From Bacillota bacterium (GTDB taxonomy: Bacteria; Bacillota; Clostridia; Peptostreptococcales; Anaerovoracaceae): 8,319 bases of DNA. Positions 1-6,158 of the stretch are shown piece after piece. The notes beneath the pieces were generated by a model. That model was not told the DNA's origin. It searched no databases and saw nothing but the letters and a program-made list of their open reading frames with translations. Where the stretch lies: assembly GCA_029219125.1 (NCBI GenBank), contig JAQXSU010000060.1, positions 1 through 8,319 of the forward strand, written 5' to 3'. Positions within the stretch are counted from its first letter, which is position 1, and each line of letters starts with the position of its first letter. The translations under genes were made by a program, and so were the position numbers.

Positions 1-582
1 GGCAAGTGCGGCGTGGAGCACGCGATCCTGCCGGAAAGAGGCATCGTGACCGCCGGCCAGGCCATCATCGGTGCGGACTCCCACACCTGTTCCTACGGTG
101 CCCTGGGTGCTTTCGGTACCGGCGTGGGCACCACGGATATCGCAGCCGGCATGGCCACCGGACAGGCCTGGTTCAAGGTTCCGTCCGCCATCAGGTTCGT
201 GCTGACCGGGAAACCGACCAAGTACGTCAGCGGCAAGGATATCATCCTCCACATCATCGGAAAGATCGGTGTGGACGGCGCCTTATACAAGTCCATGGAA
301 TTCGTGGGCGACGGCATTCAGCACCTGACCATGGATGACCGGTTCACCATCTGCAATATGGCCATCGAAGCCGGTGCCAAGAACGGTATCTTCCCGGTGG
401 ATGACCAGACCCTGGCTTACATAAACGAACATTCCACAAAAGAATACCATGTTTATGAAGCGGATGCCGATGCAGAATACGAAGAGACCATCGAGATCGA
501 CCTGTCTCAGGTACGTCCGACGGTGGCCTTCCCGCACTTGCCGGGCAATGCACACACCATCGACGAGATCGAAGCCGACTAA
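1..582 (+). CDS. leuC: LeuC, 3-isopropylmalate dehydratase large subunit: upstream part, ending at a premature stop
   Basis: Large subunit of isopropylmalate isomerase, which with LeuD converts 2-isopropylmalate to 3-isopropylmalate in leucine synthesis. The reading frame is open from base 1, so the start lies outside the window; from the roughly 420-residue family length, about 90 residues are missing. The opening residues GKCGVEHAILPERG and the segment GADSHTCSYGALGAFGTGVG are hallmark aconitase-superfamily sequence of the short LeuC type. Translation ends at TAA 580-582 after DEIEAD, but the same frame resumes immediately with recognisable LeuC sequence. This part carries none of the expected [4Fe-4S] cysteine ligands, so alone it should be inactive. 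I call it CDS because a sequencing error is not excluded; if the stop is real, this is a pseudogene. Family identity is very secure. Confidence 0.9.
   Translation, partial: GKCGVEHAILPERGIVTAGQAIIGADSHTCSYGALGAFGTGVGTTDIAAGMATGQAWFKVPSAIRFVLTGKPTKYVSGKDIILHIIGKIGVDGALYKSMEFVGDGIQHLTMDDRFTICNMAIEAGAKNGIFPVDDQTLAYINEHSTKEYHVYEADADAEYEETIEIDLSQVRPTVAFPHLPGNAHTIDEIEAD
580..582 (+). other. leuC: In-frame TAA inside leuC
   Basis: Codon reads GAC TAA AAA TTC, between DEIEAD and KFYIDQVVIGSCTNGR. The frame is the same on both sides, so a substitution in a sense codon (AAA, GAA or CAA) explains it better than a frameshift. The next base is A and there is no obvious recoding structure, so programmed readthrough looks unlikely. 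Confidence 0.9.
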
Positions 583-993
583 AAATTCTATATCGACCAG
601 GTAGTCATCGGCTCCTGCACCAACGGCCGCATCAGCGACATGCGGAAGGCCGCTGCCATCCTGAAAGGCAGAACGGTACATCCGGAAGTCCGCGTCATGG
701 TCATCCCTGCCACTCAGAAAATTTTCCTGCAGTGCATGGAAGAGGGCCTGGCACAGATCTTCGTGGAAGCCGGCTGTGCATTCAACACGCCGAGCTGCGG
801 CGCCTGCATGGGCGGCCACATGGGCGTTATGTGCAAAGGCGAAAAGTGCGTTTCCACCTCCAACCGGAACTTCGTGGGACGTATGGGAGATGTGGACTCT
901 CTGATTTATCTGGCATCTCCTGAAGTGGCGGCTGCCAGCGCAGTGATGGGATACATCGCCAATCCGGAAAAGATGGGAGGAGAAGAAGCATGA
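583..993 (+). CDS. leuC: LeuC, 3-isopropylmalate dehydratase large subunit: downstream part, after the premature stop
   Basis: Remainder of the same gene, in the same frame. It holds all the expected iron-sulfur ligands: the cysteine of IGSCTNGR (codon 616-618) and the pair in PSCGACMGGHMG (codons 796-798 and 805-807). The end, ASAVMGYIANPEK, is typical of the short LeuC type. The first in-frame start codon after the stop is ATG 640, which has no ribosome binding site; a product from there would lack the first cluster cysteine. Independent restart is therefore unlikely to give a working enzyme. The gene ends at TGA 991-993, overlapping the leuD start, so translation of leuD may normally be coupled to leuC and could suffer polar effects from the stop. 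Confidence 0.85.
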   Translation, partial: KFYIDQVVIGSCTNGRISDMRKAAAILKGRTVHPEVRVMVIPATQKIFLQCMEEGLAQIFVEAGCAFNTPSCGACMGGHMGVMCKGEKCVSTSNRNFVGRMGDVDSLIYLASPEVAAASAVMGYIANPEKMGGEEA

Positions 994-1475
994 AAGCACA
1001 GGGAAAAATCTTAAAATACGGTGACAACGTAGATACCGACGTAATCATTCCGGCCAGATATCTGAACTCCTTCGATGCGAAGGAACTGGCCAGCCACGCC
1101 ATGGTGGACATCGACCCGACCTTCGTGGACCGTCTGGAGCCGGGTGACATTATGGTGGCCGGCAGCAACTTCGGCTGCGGCTCTTCCAGAGAACACGCTC
1201 CGCTGGCACTGAAAACTGCCGGCGTCAGCTGCGTCATCGCCCGTTCCTTTGCCCGGATCTTTTACCGCAATTCCATCAACATCGGCTTCCCGATTCTGGA
1301 ATGTCCGGAAGCGGCTGATGCCATCGAGGAAGGCGATCAGGTGGAAGTGGACTTCGATGCGGGCATCATCCGCGATCTGACGAAGAACACCGAGTTCAAG
1401 GCACAGCCTTTCCCGGAATTCCTGCAGAAGATGATTGAAGCCAACGGTCTGGTAAACTACGTAAACGCGAAATAA
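990..1475 (+). CDS. leuD: LeuD, 3-isopropylmalate dehydratase small subunit
   Basis: Small (swivel-domain) subunit that completes the isopropylmalate isomerase active site with LeuC. The product has 161 residues, the length of the short LeuD type that pairs with short LeuC; E. coli-type LeuD is near 200. Visible motifs are GDNVDTDVIIPARYL at the N-terminus, the substrate-binding loop NFGCGSSREHAP (about residues 60-71), and SFARIFYRNSINIGFP, all conserved in the family. The start is ATG 990, overlapping the leuC stop as ATGA, with GGGAGGAG at 975-982 seven bases upstream. Nothing in the gene looks damaged. It could in principle act with a homologous aconitase-like large subunit, but the neighbours leuC and leuB make leucine synthesis the clear reading. 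Confidence 0.96.
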   Translation: MKAQGKILKYGDNVDTDVIIPARYLNSFDAKELASHAMVDIDPTFVDRLEPGDIMVAGSNFGCGSSREHAPLALKTAGVSCVIARSFARIFYRNSINIGFPILECPEAADAIEEGDQVEVDFDAGIIRDLTKNTEFKAQPFPEFLQKMIEANGLVNYVNAK

Positions 1476-1491
1476 AGGAGCAGAAAACATT

Positions 1492-2580
1492 ATGGATTTT
1501 AAAATTGCAGTCATCCCCGGCGACGGCATCGGTCCGGAAATCATGACCGAGACCCTGAAGGTGCTGGACAAAGTGGGTGAAAAATACGGACACAACTTCA
1601 ACTATACCACGGTGCTCGCAGGCGGTGCGGCCATCGATGCCACCGGCGCCTGCCTGCCGCAGGAGACCCTGGATGTATGTAAGGCCAGCGATGCGGTCAT
1701 GCTGGGTGCAGTAGGCGGCCCGAAATGGGACAACATGCCGGGCGGCGAGCGTCCGGAACGTGCCCTCCTGGGTCTGCGGAAAGAGCTGGGACTCTTCGCC
1801 AACCTGCGTCCAGCCATGGTCTTCGACCAGCTGGCAGACGCCTCCCCTCTGAAGCCGGAAATCATCGACGGCGGTCTGGATATCGTCATCGTGAGAGAAC
1901 TCACCGGGGGAATCTATTTTGGAGAGAGAGGTACCGAAGCGGGCAGCCCGGAAGAAGGCACCGTAGCCTGGGACATTGAGAAATATTCGGAAATGGAAAT
2001 CAAGCGAATTGCGAAAGTGGCCTTCGACATGGCCATGAAGCGGGGCAAAAAAGTCACCAGCGTGGACAAGGCCAACGTGCTGGACAGCTCCCGTCTGTGG
2101 AGAAAGACGGTGGCTGAGGTTGCAAAGGACTACCCGGAAGTGGAACTGGACAACTTCTATGTGGACAATGCGGCCATGCAGCTGGTCAGAGGGCCGAAGC
2201 AGTTTGACGTCATCGTCACCAGCAACATCTTCGGCGACATCCTCTCCGACGAAGCCAGCCAGATCACCGGCTCCATCGGCATGCTGCCTTCCGCCAGCCT
2301 GGGTGAAGGAAACTTCGGCATGTACGAACCGGTCCACGGCTCCGCGCCGGACATCGCAGGTCAAAACATCGCCAACCCGATCGCGACCATCCTTTCCGCA
2401 GCCATGATGCTGCGCTACACCCTGGGGCTGGGCAAGGAAGCAGATGCCATCGAAAAAGCCGTTTCTGACTTCCTGGACGCCGGCTACCGGACGCCGGACA
2501 TCTGCGGACCTGCCGCCAGAGCCGCCGGTCAGTACAAGACCACTTCCGAAACCGGAGACCTGATCGCAGGACTGATTTAA
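1492..2580 (+). CDS. leuB: LeuB, 3-isopropylmalate dehydrogenase
   Basis: NAD-dependent oxidative decarboxylation of 3-isopropylmalate to 2-oxoisocaproate, the third committed step of leucine synthesis, in the cytoplasm. The 362-residue length is standard. Seen in order: N-terminal IAVIPGDGIGPEI, substrate-binding arginines in LRKELGLFANLRP, the tyrosine motif VRELTGGIYFGE, the catalytic lysine and aspartate neighbourhood VDKANVLDSSRLWRK and YVDNAAMQLV, metal-binding SNIFGDILSDEAS, and the NAD-binding YEPVHGSAPDIAGQNIANP. GGIYFGE and the leucine-type substrate loop favour LeuB over isocitrate or tartrate dehydrogenases of the same fold. The ribosome binding site AAGGAG (1475-1480) overlaps the last base of the leuD stop and lies 11 bases before ATG 1492, consistent with one transcript. 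It is the last gene of the operon. Confidence 0.97.
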   Translation: MDFKIAVIPGDGIGPEIMTETLKVLDKVGEKYGHNFNYTTVLAGGAAIDATGACLPQETLDVCKASDAVMLGAVGGPKWDNMPGGERPERALLGLRKELGLFANLRPAMVFDQLADASPLKPEIIDGGLDIVIVRELTGGIYFGERGTEAGSPEEGTVAWDIEKYSEMEIKRIAKVAFDMAMKRGKKVTSVDKANVLDSSRLWRKTVAEVAKDYPEVELDNFYVDNAAMQLVRGPKQFDVIVTSNIFGDILSDEASQITGSIGMLPSASLGEGNFGMYEPVHGSAPDIAGQNIANPIATILSAAMMLRYTLGLGKEADAIEKAVSDFLDAGYRTPDICGPAARAAGQYKTTSETGDLIAGLI

Positions 2581-2586
2581 GAACAC

Positions 2587-2620
2587 AAGGTACATCTTCA
2601 CAGGAGGGTGTACCTTTTTT
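2587..2620 (+). terminator. Intrinsic terminator of the leu operon
   Basis: AAGGTACA (2587-2594) pairs perfectly with TGTACCTT (2609-2616). Four further pairs, two of them G-U, extend the stem inward to a six-base loop at 2599-2604. Six T residues follow at 2615-2620. It begins six bases after the leuB stop. The minus strand has no T-run after the hairpin, so it should act only on the leu transcript. Confidence 0.88.
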
Positions 2621-2635
2621 ACTGCTATGCAACCA

Positions 2636-3016
2636 TCAGTGAAACTCCTCCCACAAAGGCACCAGAATCCCGTTGATCGCCCGCAGGATGCTGTCCGCAT
2701 GAAAAGACCCGTCCGGCCCCTAAATATCTTTCCCTCGCCTTCACGTTCTGTTCCAGGCGCCGGATGCTTTCCTCCAGCACACGCTTGTATTTCAGCTCGT
2801 TGACCAGCGGCGCCATCTGCCGGTTGAGATACTGCGGTGCTGTCATACCCGGCAGTTTGTGGTGGTACTGATCGTAAACCGCCTTTCCCGCCTTCTTGCC
2901 GCTGCTGTTTCTGTGCTGCAGATATCCCGGCGGACACTTTTCCAGCCTATCCCGAAATTGCCGGAGCAAAACCGCTCATACTCCATCTGCCCTTCCACCA
3001 TCTCTCTGCAAGCCAT
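2636..3016 (-). pseudogene. Small hypothetical protein gene broken by two opposite single-base frameshifts
   Basis: Start ATG 3016-3014 has an excellent ribosome binding site (AAAGGAG, 3031-3025, eight bases upstream). The first frame reads MACREMVEGQMEYERF, then fails at a TTTT run near 2970; adding one T moves it into the frame beginning LLRQFRDRLEK. That frame runs to VKARERYLG, where a GGGG run near 2722-2725 breaks it; removing one G gives PDGSFHADSILRAINGILVP and ends at WEEFH and TGA 2638-2636. The two shifts cancel, so the span is 381 bases, or 126 codons plus stop. The repaired protein is soluble, rich in charged residues and probably mostly helical, with segments such as LKYKRVLEESIRRLEQNVKA. 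It faintly resembles small helical proteins of unknown function common in anaerobic Bacillota, but I do not recognise a named family. Either the gene is decaying or both homopolymer runs were misread. Confidence 0.65.
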
Positions 3017-3043
3017 ACACTACACTCCTTTCCTTGTGTAATA

Positions 3044-3072
3044 TTTATACCATATTATCCTTTATTTGTAAA
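3044..3072 (-). promoter_or_regulatory. Sigma-70-type promoter for the small minus-strand gene
   Basis: Read on the minus strand, TTTACA (3072-3067) and TATAAA (3049-3044) are separated by 17 bases, placing the transcription start near 3037, about 20 bases before ATG 3016. The -35 box lies inside an AT-rich imperfect dyad (TTTATTT at 3061-3067 and AAATAAA at 3081-3087) that could be an operator. Confidence 0.6.
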
Positions 3073-3135
3073 TACTGTATAAATAAATCTTTTCAGGAAT
3101 TTTATTATTCTCAGTTCTCCTGAGCACCCCTGGAG

Positions 3136-3149
3136 TTAGTTTCTTCTAA
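3136..3149. promoter_or_regulatory. TTAG-N6-CTAA dyad, left copy
   Basis: TTAG TTTCTT CTAA. The half-site shape and spacing match the core of DtxR/IdeR-family metal-regulator boxes (TTAG GTTAGC CTAA). It sits at the left end of the palindrome, facing the matching right copy. The assignment to a regulator is inferred from shape only; no metal gene is adjacent. Confidence 0.3.
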
Positions 3150-3303
3150 TGCAACAATAAATTCCTATTTTCCCTCCAAAAACACGTAAAATACTATTTA
3201 AATTCTGCTTTTTTCTCGATTTTTTCGATTTTCCCCCCTCTTTTCTTCGCAAAATCCGCAATTTTTACGTGCATTTCAGCGAAAAAACTTTTATATTGTT
3301 GCA

Positions 3304-3317
3304 TTAGTTGTGCCTAA
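3304..3317. promoter_or_regulatory. TTAG-N6-CTAA dyad, right copy
   Basis: TTAG TTGTGC CTAA; on the other strand TTAGGC ACAA CTAA, which is closer to DtxR-family boxes than the left copy. TATATTGTTG lies just upstream and could contain a -10-like element. No gene follows in either direction before the terminator at 3341. Confidence 0.35.
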
Positions 3318-3340
3318 CCGCTATGCGCAGATGTGTGGAT

Positions 3341-3386
3341 AAAAAAACGACCGCTCACCATGGGAGATATGTGCGGTCGTTTTTTT
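3341..3386. terminator. Bidirectional intrinsic terminator
   Basis: AAAAAAACGACCGC (3341-3354) pairs perfectly with GCGGTCGTTTTTTT (3373-3386), a 14-bp stem with an 18-base loop and seven T residues at the 3' side on either strand. It probably ends minus-strand transcripts of the decarboxylase operon about 210 bases past its last stop, and would also stop any plus-strand transcript leaving the palindrome region. Confidence 0.8.
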
Positions 3387-3396
3387 GTGTATGGCT

Positions 3397-3433
3397 GCTG
3401 ACGGGAACCGTCGTCCTTTCGTCTCCCGTCAGC
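3397..3433. repeat. Inverted repeat / hairpin without T-run
   Basis: GCTGACGGGA (3397-3406) pairs perfectly with TCCCGTCAGC (3424-3433) around a 17-base loop. No T-run follows closely on either strand, so it is not a standard terminator. On the minus strand it comes just before the bidirectional terminator and may protect the 3' end of the decarboxylase mRNA. Confidence 0.5.
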
Positions 3434-3540
3434 CGTTGCTTCATGGTTCTATTTTACAGGCTGCCCGGCCTCCCCGCAAGGATTCTGCCGGATTCCTAAA
3501 TATATTAAGATTTCGGCCGCCTGCAGTTAATAATCTAAAG

Positions 3541-3603
3541 TTCCGGCGGGTTCGAGGGCAGTTCCGCCGGGTTTGGTGGGCATTCCGGCGGTCCTATACC
3601 GGA
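3541..3603. repeat. Three degenerate 21-base tandem units with alternating CCGGCGG / CCGCCGG cores
   Basis: Cores start at 3543 (CCGGCGG), 3564 (CCGCCGG) and 3585 (CCGGCGG), exactly 21 bases apart, each preceded by TT. The middle core is the reverse complement of the outer two, so it can form a 7-bp hairpin with either neighbour, but not both at once. The third unit abuts and overlaps the oadA-like stop (TAG, 3596-3594). This may be a small 3' RNA structure of the decarboxylase transcript or a chance repeat expansion. Confidence 0.5.
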
Positions 3604-4997
3604 TATGCCTTGTTTTCCCGGTCGCAGAGGGCCGGGTCAATGCCATGCTGCCGTGCGTCGCGTTCCTTGAAGAAGTCCAGAGCAACCTGTGGGAACAGTG
3701 CATAGGACAGCACGTCCTCATCCTGCTGCTTATAGGCACCCAGTTCTTCCGAAAGCTTGTGCAGTTCCGGTTTCAGCAGATCTGCCGGACGGCAGGTGAT
3801 CGGCTCCTCATCACCCAGGGCTTTTTTCTGCACCTCCGGATTAAACGGACGCATGGTTGCGCCGTACTCTCCGTGGAGCACAGCCTTTGTTTCCTTGGAC
3901 ATAACCTTATACCGTTCTCCCATCAGCACATTGAGCACTGCCTGGGTGCCCACGATCTGTGAAGACGGGGTAACCAGAGGCGGCTCGCCCAGGTCACTGC
4001 GGACACTCGGAATCTCCGCCAGCACATCATAGAACCGGTCAGAAGCATTTTGCTCCTTCAGCTGGGACACCAGGTTGGACAGCATGCCGCCCGGCACCTG
4101 GTACAGCAGGGTTTTCACATCCACGCCCAGTACTTTCGGATCCAGGCGTCCGTCTGCAATGAAACGGTCGCGAATCGGCCGGAAATAGTCAGCGATCTCT
4201 GCCAGCAGATTCTGATCCAGTCCCGTGTCATACGGGCTGTTCCGGAAGGTCTCCACCATCACTTCGGTGGCCGGCTGGCTGGTGCCCATAGCAAACGGCG
4301 ACATGGCCGTATCGATGATATCACAGCCTGCTTCCACACCCTTCAGATAGGTGATCGGCGCCACGCCGCTGGTGCAGTGGCTGTGGAGCTGGATCGGCAC
4401 AGACACGGTTTCCTTCAGTGCGGTTACCAGTTCCGGCACGTAGGCTGGCGTAAGAATACCCGCCATATCCTTGATGCAGATGGAGTCGGCCCCCATATTT
4501 TCAATTTCACGGGCAATTTTCACCCAGTATTCTGTCGTATAGGCGGCACCGGTGGTATAGGCCAGTGCGATCTGTGCCTCTCCGCCCTCTTTTTTGATGC
4601 TACGCACCGAAGTTTCCAGGTTGCGCAGGTCGTTGAACGCATCGAAGACACGGATGATGTCGATGCCGTTAGCGATGGATTTCTGAACGAAATATTCCAC
4701 CACATCGTCTGCATAATGCCGGTATCCCAGCAGGTTCTGGCCGCGGAGCAGCATCTGCAGTTTGGTATTTTTCACCCGGTCGCGGATCTGCCGGAGCCGG
4801 TCCCACGGATCTTCCTTCAGGAACCGCAGACAGGCGTCAAAGGTTGCACCGCCCCAGCATTCCAGCGAGTAAAATCCGACCTGGTCCATTTTTTCCAGAA
4901 TCGGCAGCATATCCTCCGTCCCCATTCTGGTGGCCACCAGGGACTGGTGGGCATCCCGGAGAACGGTTTCCGTAATTTTTATCTTTTTCTCAGTCAT
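3594..4997 (-). CDS. oadA: Oxaloacetate decarboxylase alpha-type (5S / PycB) carboxyltransferase, no biotin domain
   Basis: Moves CO2 between biotin and pyruvate/oxaloacetate. Of 467 residues, about 1-270 form the metal-dependent TIM barrel: TVLRDAHQSL (11-20) with the metal-ligand aspartate D15, LECWGGATFD (45-54), LRGQNLLGY (84-92), DAFND (119-123), KDMAGI (176-181) with K176 as the expected carboxylated lysine, LHSHCTSG (204-211) with the metal-binding HxH, and SPFAMGTSQPATE. The rest is the conserved carboxylase domain (QVPGGMLSNL, QIVGTQAV). The C-terminal biotinyl domain of long OadA is absent, matching the separate carrier protein encoded two genes upstream. The ribosome binding site AAGGAG (5010-5005) is seven bases before ATG 4997, and the upstream gene ends 15 bases away. 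It could be called pyruvate carboxylase subunit B, but no biotin carboxylase is nearby. Confidence 0.92.
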   Translation of the reverse strand: MTEKKIKITETVLRDAHQSLVATRMGTEDMLPILEKMDQVGFYSLECWGGATFDACLRFLKEDPWDRLRQIRDRVKNTKLQMLLRGQNLLGYRHYADDVVEYFVQKSIANGIDIIRVFDAFNDLRNLETSVRSIKKEGGEAQIALAYTTGAAYTTEYWVKIAREIENMGADSICIKDMAGILTPAYVPELVTALKETVSVPIQLHSHCTSGVAPITYLKGVEAGCDIIDTAMSPFAMGTSQPATEVMVETFRNSPYDTGLDQNLLAEIADYFRPIRDRFIADGRLDPKVLGVDVKTLLYQVPGGMLSNLVSQLKEQNASDRFYDVLAEIPSVRSDLGEPPLVTPSSQIVGTQAVLNVLMGERYKVMSKETKAVLHGEYGATMRPFNPEVQKKALGDEEPITCRPADLLKPELHKLSEELGAYKQQDEDVLSYALFPQVALDFFKERDARQHGIDPALCDRENKAYPV

Positions 4998-5012
4998 ATA
5001 TATACTCCTTTT

Positions 5013-6137
5013 TTACACACCGAAGATGGCCATAAATACGCCGGCTGCAACCGCCGTACCGATGACGCCCGCCACGTTTGGTCCCATGGCATGCATCAGC
5101 AGGAAGTTGGTCGGATCCTCTTCAGCACCCACTTTCTGGGACACTCTGGCCGCCATAGGCACAGCCGAGACGCCTGCAGAACCGATGAGAGGATTGATTT
5201 TGCCCCCGGACAGCCTGCACATCAGCTTGCCGAAGAGTACGCCGGCAGCAGTACCGAAGCAGAAGGCCGCCAGGCCGATAATGACGATTTTGATGGTATC
5301 CCACTTGAGAAACGCCTCTGCACTGGTGGTGGCTCCCACCGAAGTACCCAGCAAAATCACCACGATGTACATCAGTGCGTTGGACGCGGTTTCCGTCAGC
5401 TGTCTGACCACGCCGCTTTCCCGGAACAGGTTGCCCAGCATCAGCATACCCACCAGCGGTGTGGTGGACGGCAGCAAACCGCAGACCACGATGGTTACCA
5501 CGATTGGGAACAAAATCCGCTCTCTCCTGGATACCGGTCGCAGCTGCTCCATCTTGATGGCCCGCTCTTCTTTGGTGGTCAGGGCACGCATGATCGGCGG
5601 CTGAATAATCGGCACCAGCGACATATAGGAGTAGGCTGCCACGGCAATCGGTCCCATGATCTCCGTCTGATGCAGCTTGGATGCCAGATAGATGGAGGTC
5701 GGACCGTCGGCACCGCCGATGATGGCGATGGCTGCAGCGGCCAGGTCATTGAAGCCCAGGCACATGGCCAGCAGATATGCGCCGAAAATACCGAACTGGG
5801 CTGCCGCACCCAGCAGGAAGCTTTTCGGGTTGGCAATCAGCGGACCGAAATCGGTAAGTGCGCCGACGCCCAGGAAAATCAGGGACGGCAGGATGGCCCA
5901 TTCGTCCAGCTGATAGAAGTAATACAGCAGACCGCCCTCTTCCATAATCGGAGGGTAGATGTTTACCAGCAGCATGCCGAAGGCGATCGGCAGAAGCAGC
6001 AGCGGCTCATACTGTTTGGCGATGGCAAGGTAAAGGAATCCGCATGCCACCACGATCATGACCAGATTCCCCAGGGTCAGGTCGAAAAACGCGGTCTGGT
6101 GAATCAGGTTCGAAAGTGTATTTGTGATATATTCCAT
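5013..6137 (-). CDS. oadB: Na+-translocating decarboxylase beta subunit (OadB/MmdB/GcdB family)
   Basis: Integral membrane subunit that decarboxylates carboxybiotin and couples this to Na+ export. At 374 residues it has the short MmdB-like length rather than the roughly 430 of enterobacterial OadB. Most of the chain is hydrophobic, with about nine or more membrane segments. Key motifs are intact: NIYPPIMEEGGLLYYFYQ (about 59-76), IIGGADGPTSIY (139-150) whose D144 corresponds to the essential Na+-binding aspartate of Klebsiella OadB, AYSYMSLVP (168-176), and NPLIGSAGVSAVP (315-327), the second Na+-site region. Start ATG 6137 has GAGG (6150-6147) nine bases upstream. It lies 21 bases after the biotin carrier gene. 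Sequence cannot show whether the complex decarboxylates oxaloacetate, methylmalonyl-CoA or glutaconyl-CoA; the pump is shared by all three types. Confidence 0.95.
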   Translation of the reverse strand: MEYITNTLSNLIHQTAFFDLTLGNLVMIVVACGFLYLAIAKQYEPLLLLPIAFGMLLVNIYPPIMEEGGLLYYFYQLDEWAILPSLIFLGVGALTDFGPLIANPKSFLLGAAAQFGIFGAYLLAMCLGFNDLAAAAIAIIGGADGPTSIYLASKLHQTEIMGPIAVAAYSYMSLVPIIQPPIMRALTTKEERAIKMEQLRPVSRRERILFPIVVTIVVCGLLPSTTPLVGMLMLGNLFRESGVVRQLTETASNALMYIVVILLGTSVGATTSAEAFLKWDTIKIVIIGLAAFCFGTAAGVLFGKLMCRLSGGKINPLIGSAGVSAVPMAARVSQKVGAEEDPTNFLLMHAMGPNVAGVIGTAVAAGVFMAIFGV

Positions 6138-6158
6138 AATGTATGTCCTCTGTCCCTT

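Larger units (their letters stand above)
3135..3318. repeat. Long imperfect palindrome (about 184 bp), MITE-like or regulatory
   Basis: Several matching arm segments share one centre near 3227. GTTAG (3135-3139) matches CTAAC (3314-3318). CTAATGCAACAATA (3146-3159) is a perfect inverted match of 3294-3307. A weaker TnTTTTCnCTnnAA match lies at about 3166-3179 against the opposite arm. CACGTAAAA (3183-3191) matches TTTTACGTG (3263-3271). The middle is A/T-rich with C-runs. There is no coding frame and no convincing target-site duplication, so a miniature transposable element is one option and a cruciform or operator region is another. Confidence 0.65.
3017..3593. other. 577-base intergenic region, no gene seen
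   Basis: No reading frame here has both a plausible start site and protein-like composition. From about 3030 to 3310 the sequence is strongly AT-rich, unlike the flanking genes; from 3390 on it is GC-rich again. It holds, in order: the promoter of the small minus-strand gene, a long imperfect palindrome, a bidirectional terminator, a second hairpin and three 21-base repeats, each listed separately. Confidence 0.7.

Noticed and set aside
580..582. Programmed readthrough or recoding of the leuC stop
   Set aside because: TAA followed by A is an efficient stop context, it is not a UGA selenocysteine codon, and no clear downstream stem-loop is visible; a simple substitution or sequence error is more economical.
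283..999. Open minus-strand frame of 238 codons opposite leuC
   Set aside because: Antisense to clear LeuC sequence, with no start signal and no recognisable motif.
1396..2937. Open minus-strand frame of 513 codons opposite leuB and running into the small gene
   Set aside because: Most of it is antisense to an unmistakable LeuB and its composition is not protein-like; only the 2636-3016 part holds real coding signal, in shifted frames.
3308..3499. Small plus-strand protein across the bidirectional terminator
   Set aside because: It runs through the terminator stem and the second hairpin, has no ribosome binding site, and its composition is not protein-like.
3541..3603. CRISPR array
   Set aside because: Units are 21 bases in direct succession with no spacers, only three copies, and no cas genes nearby.
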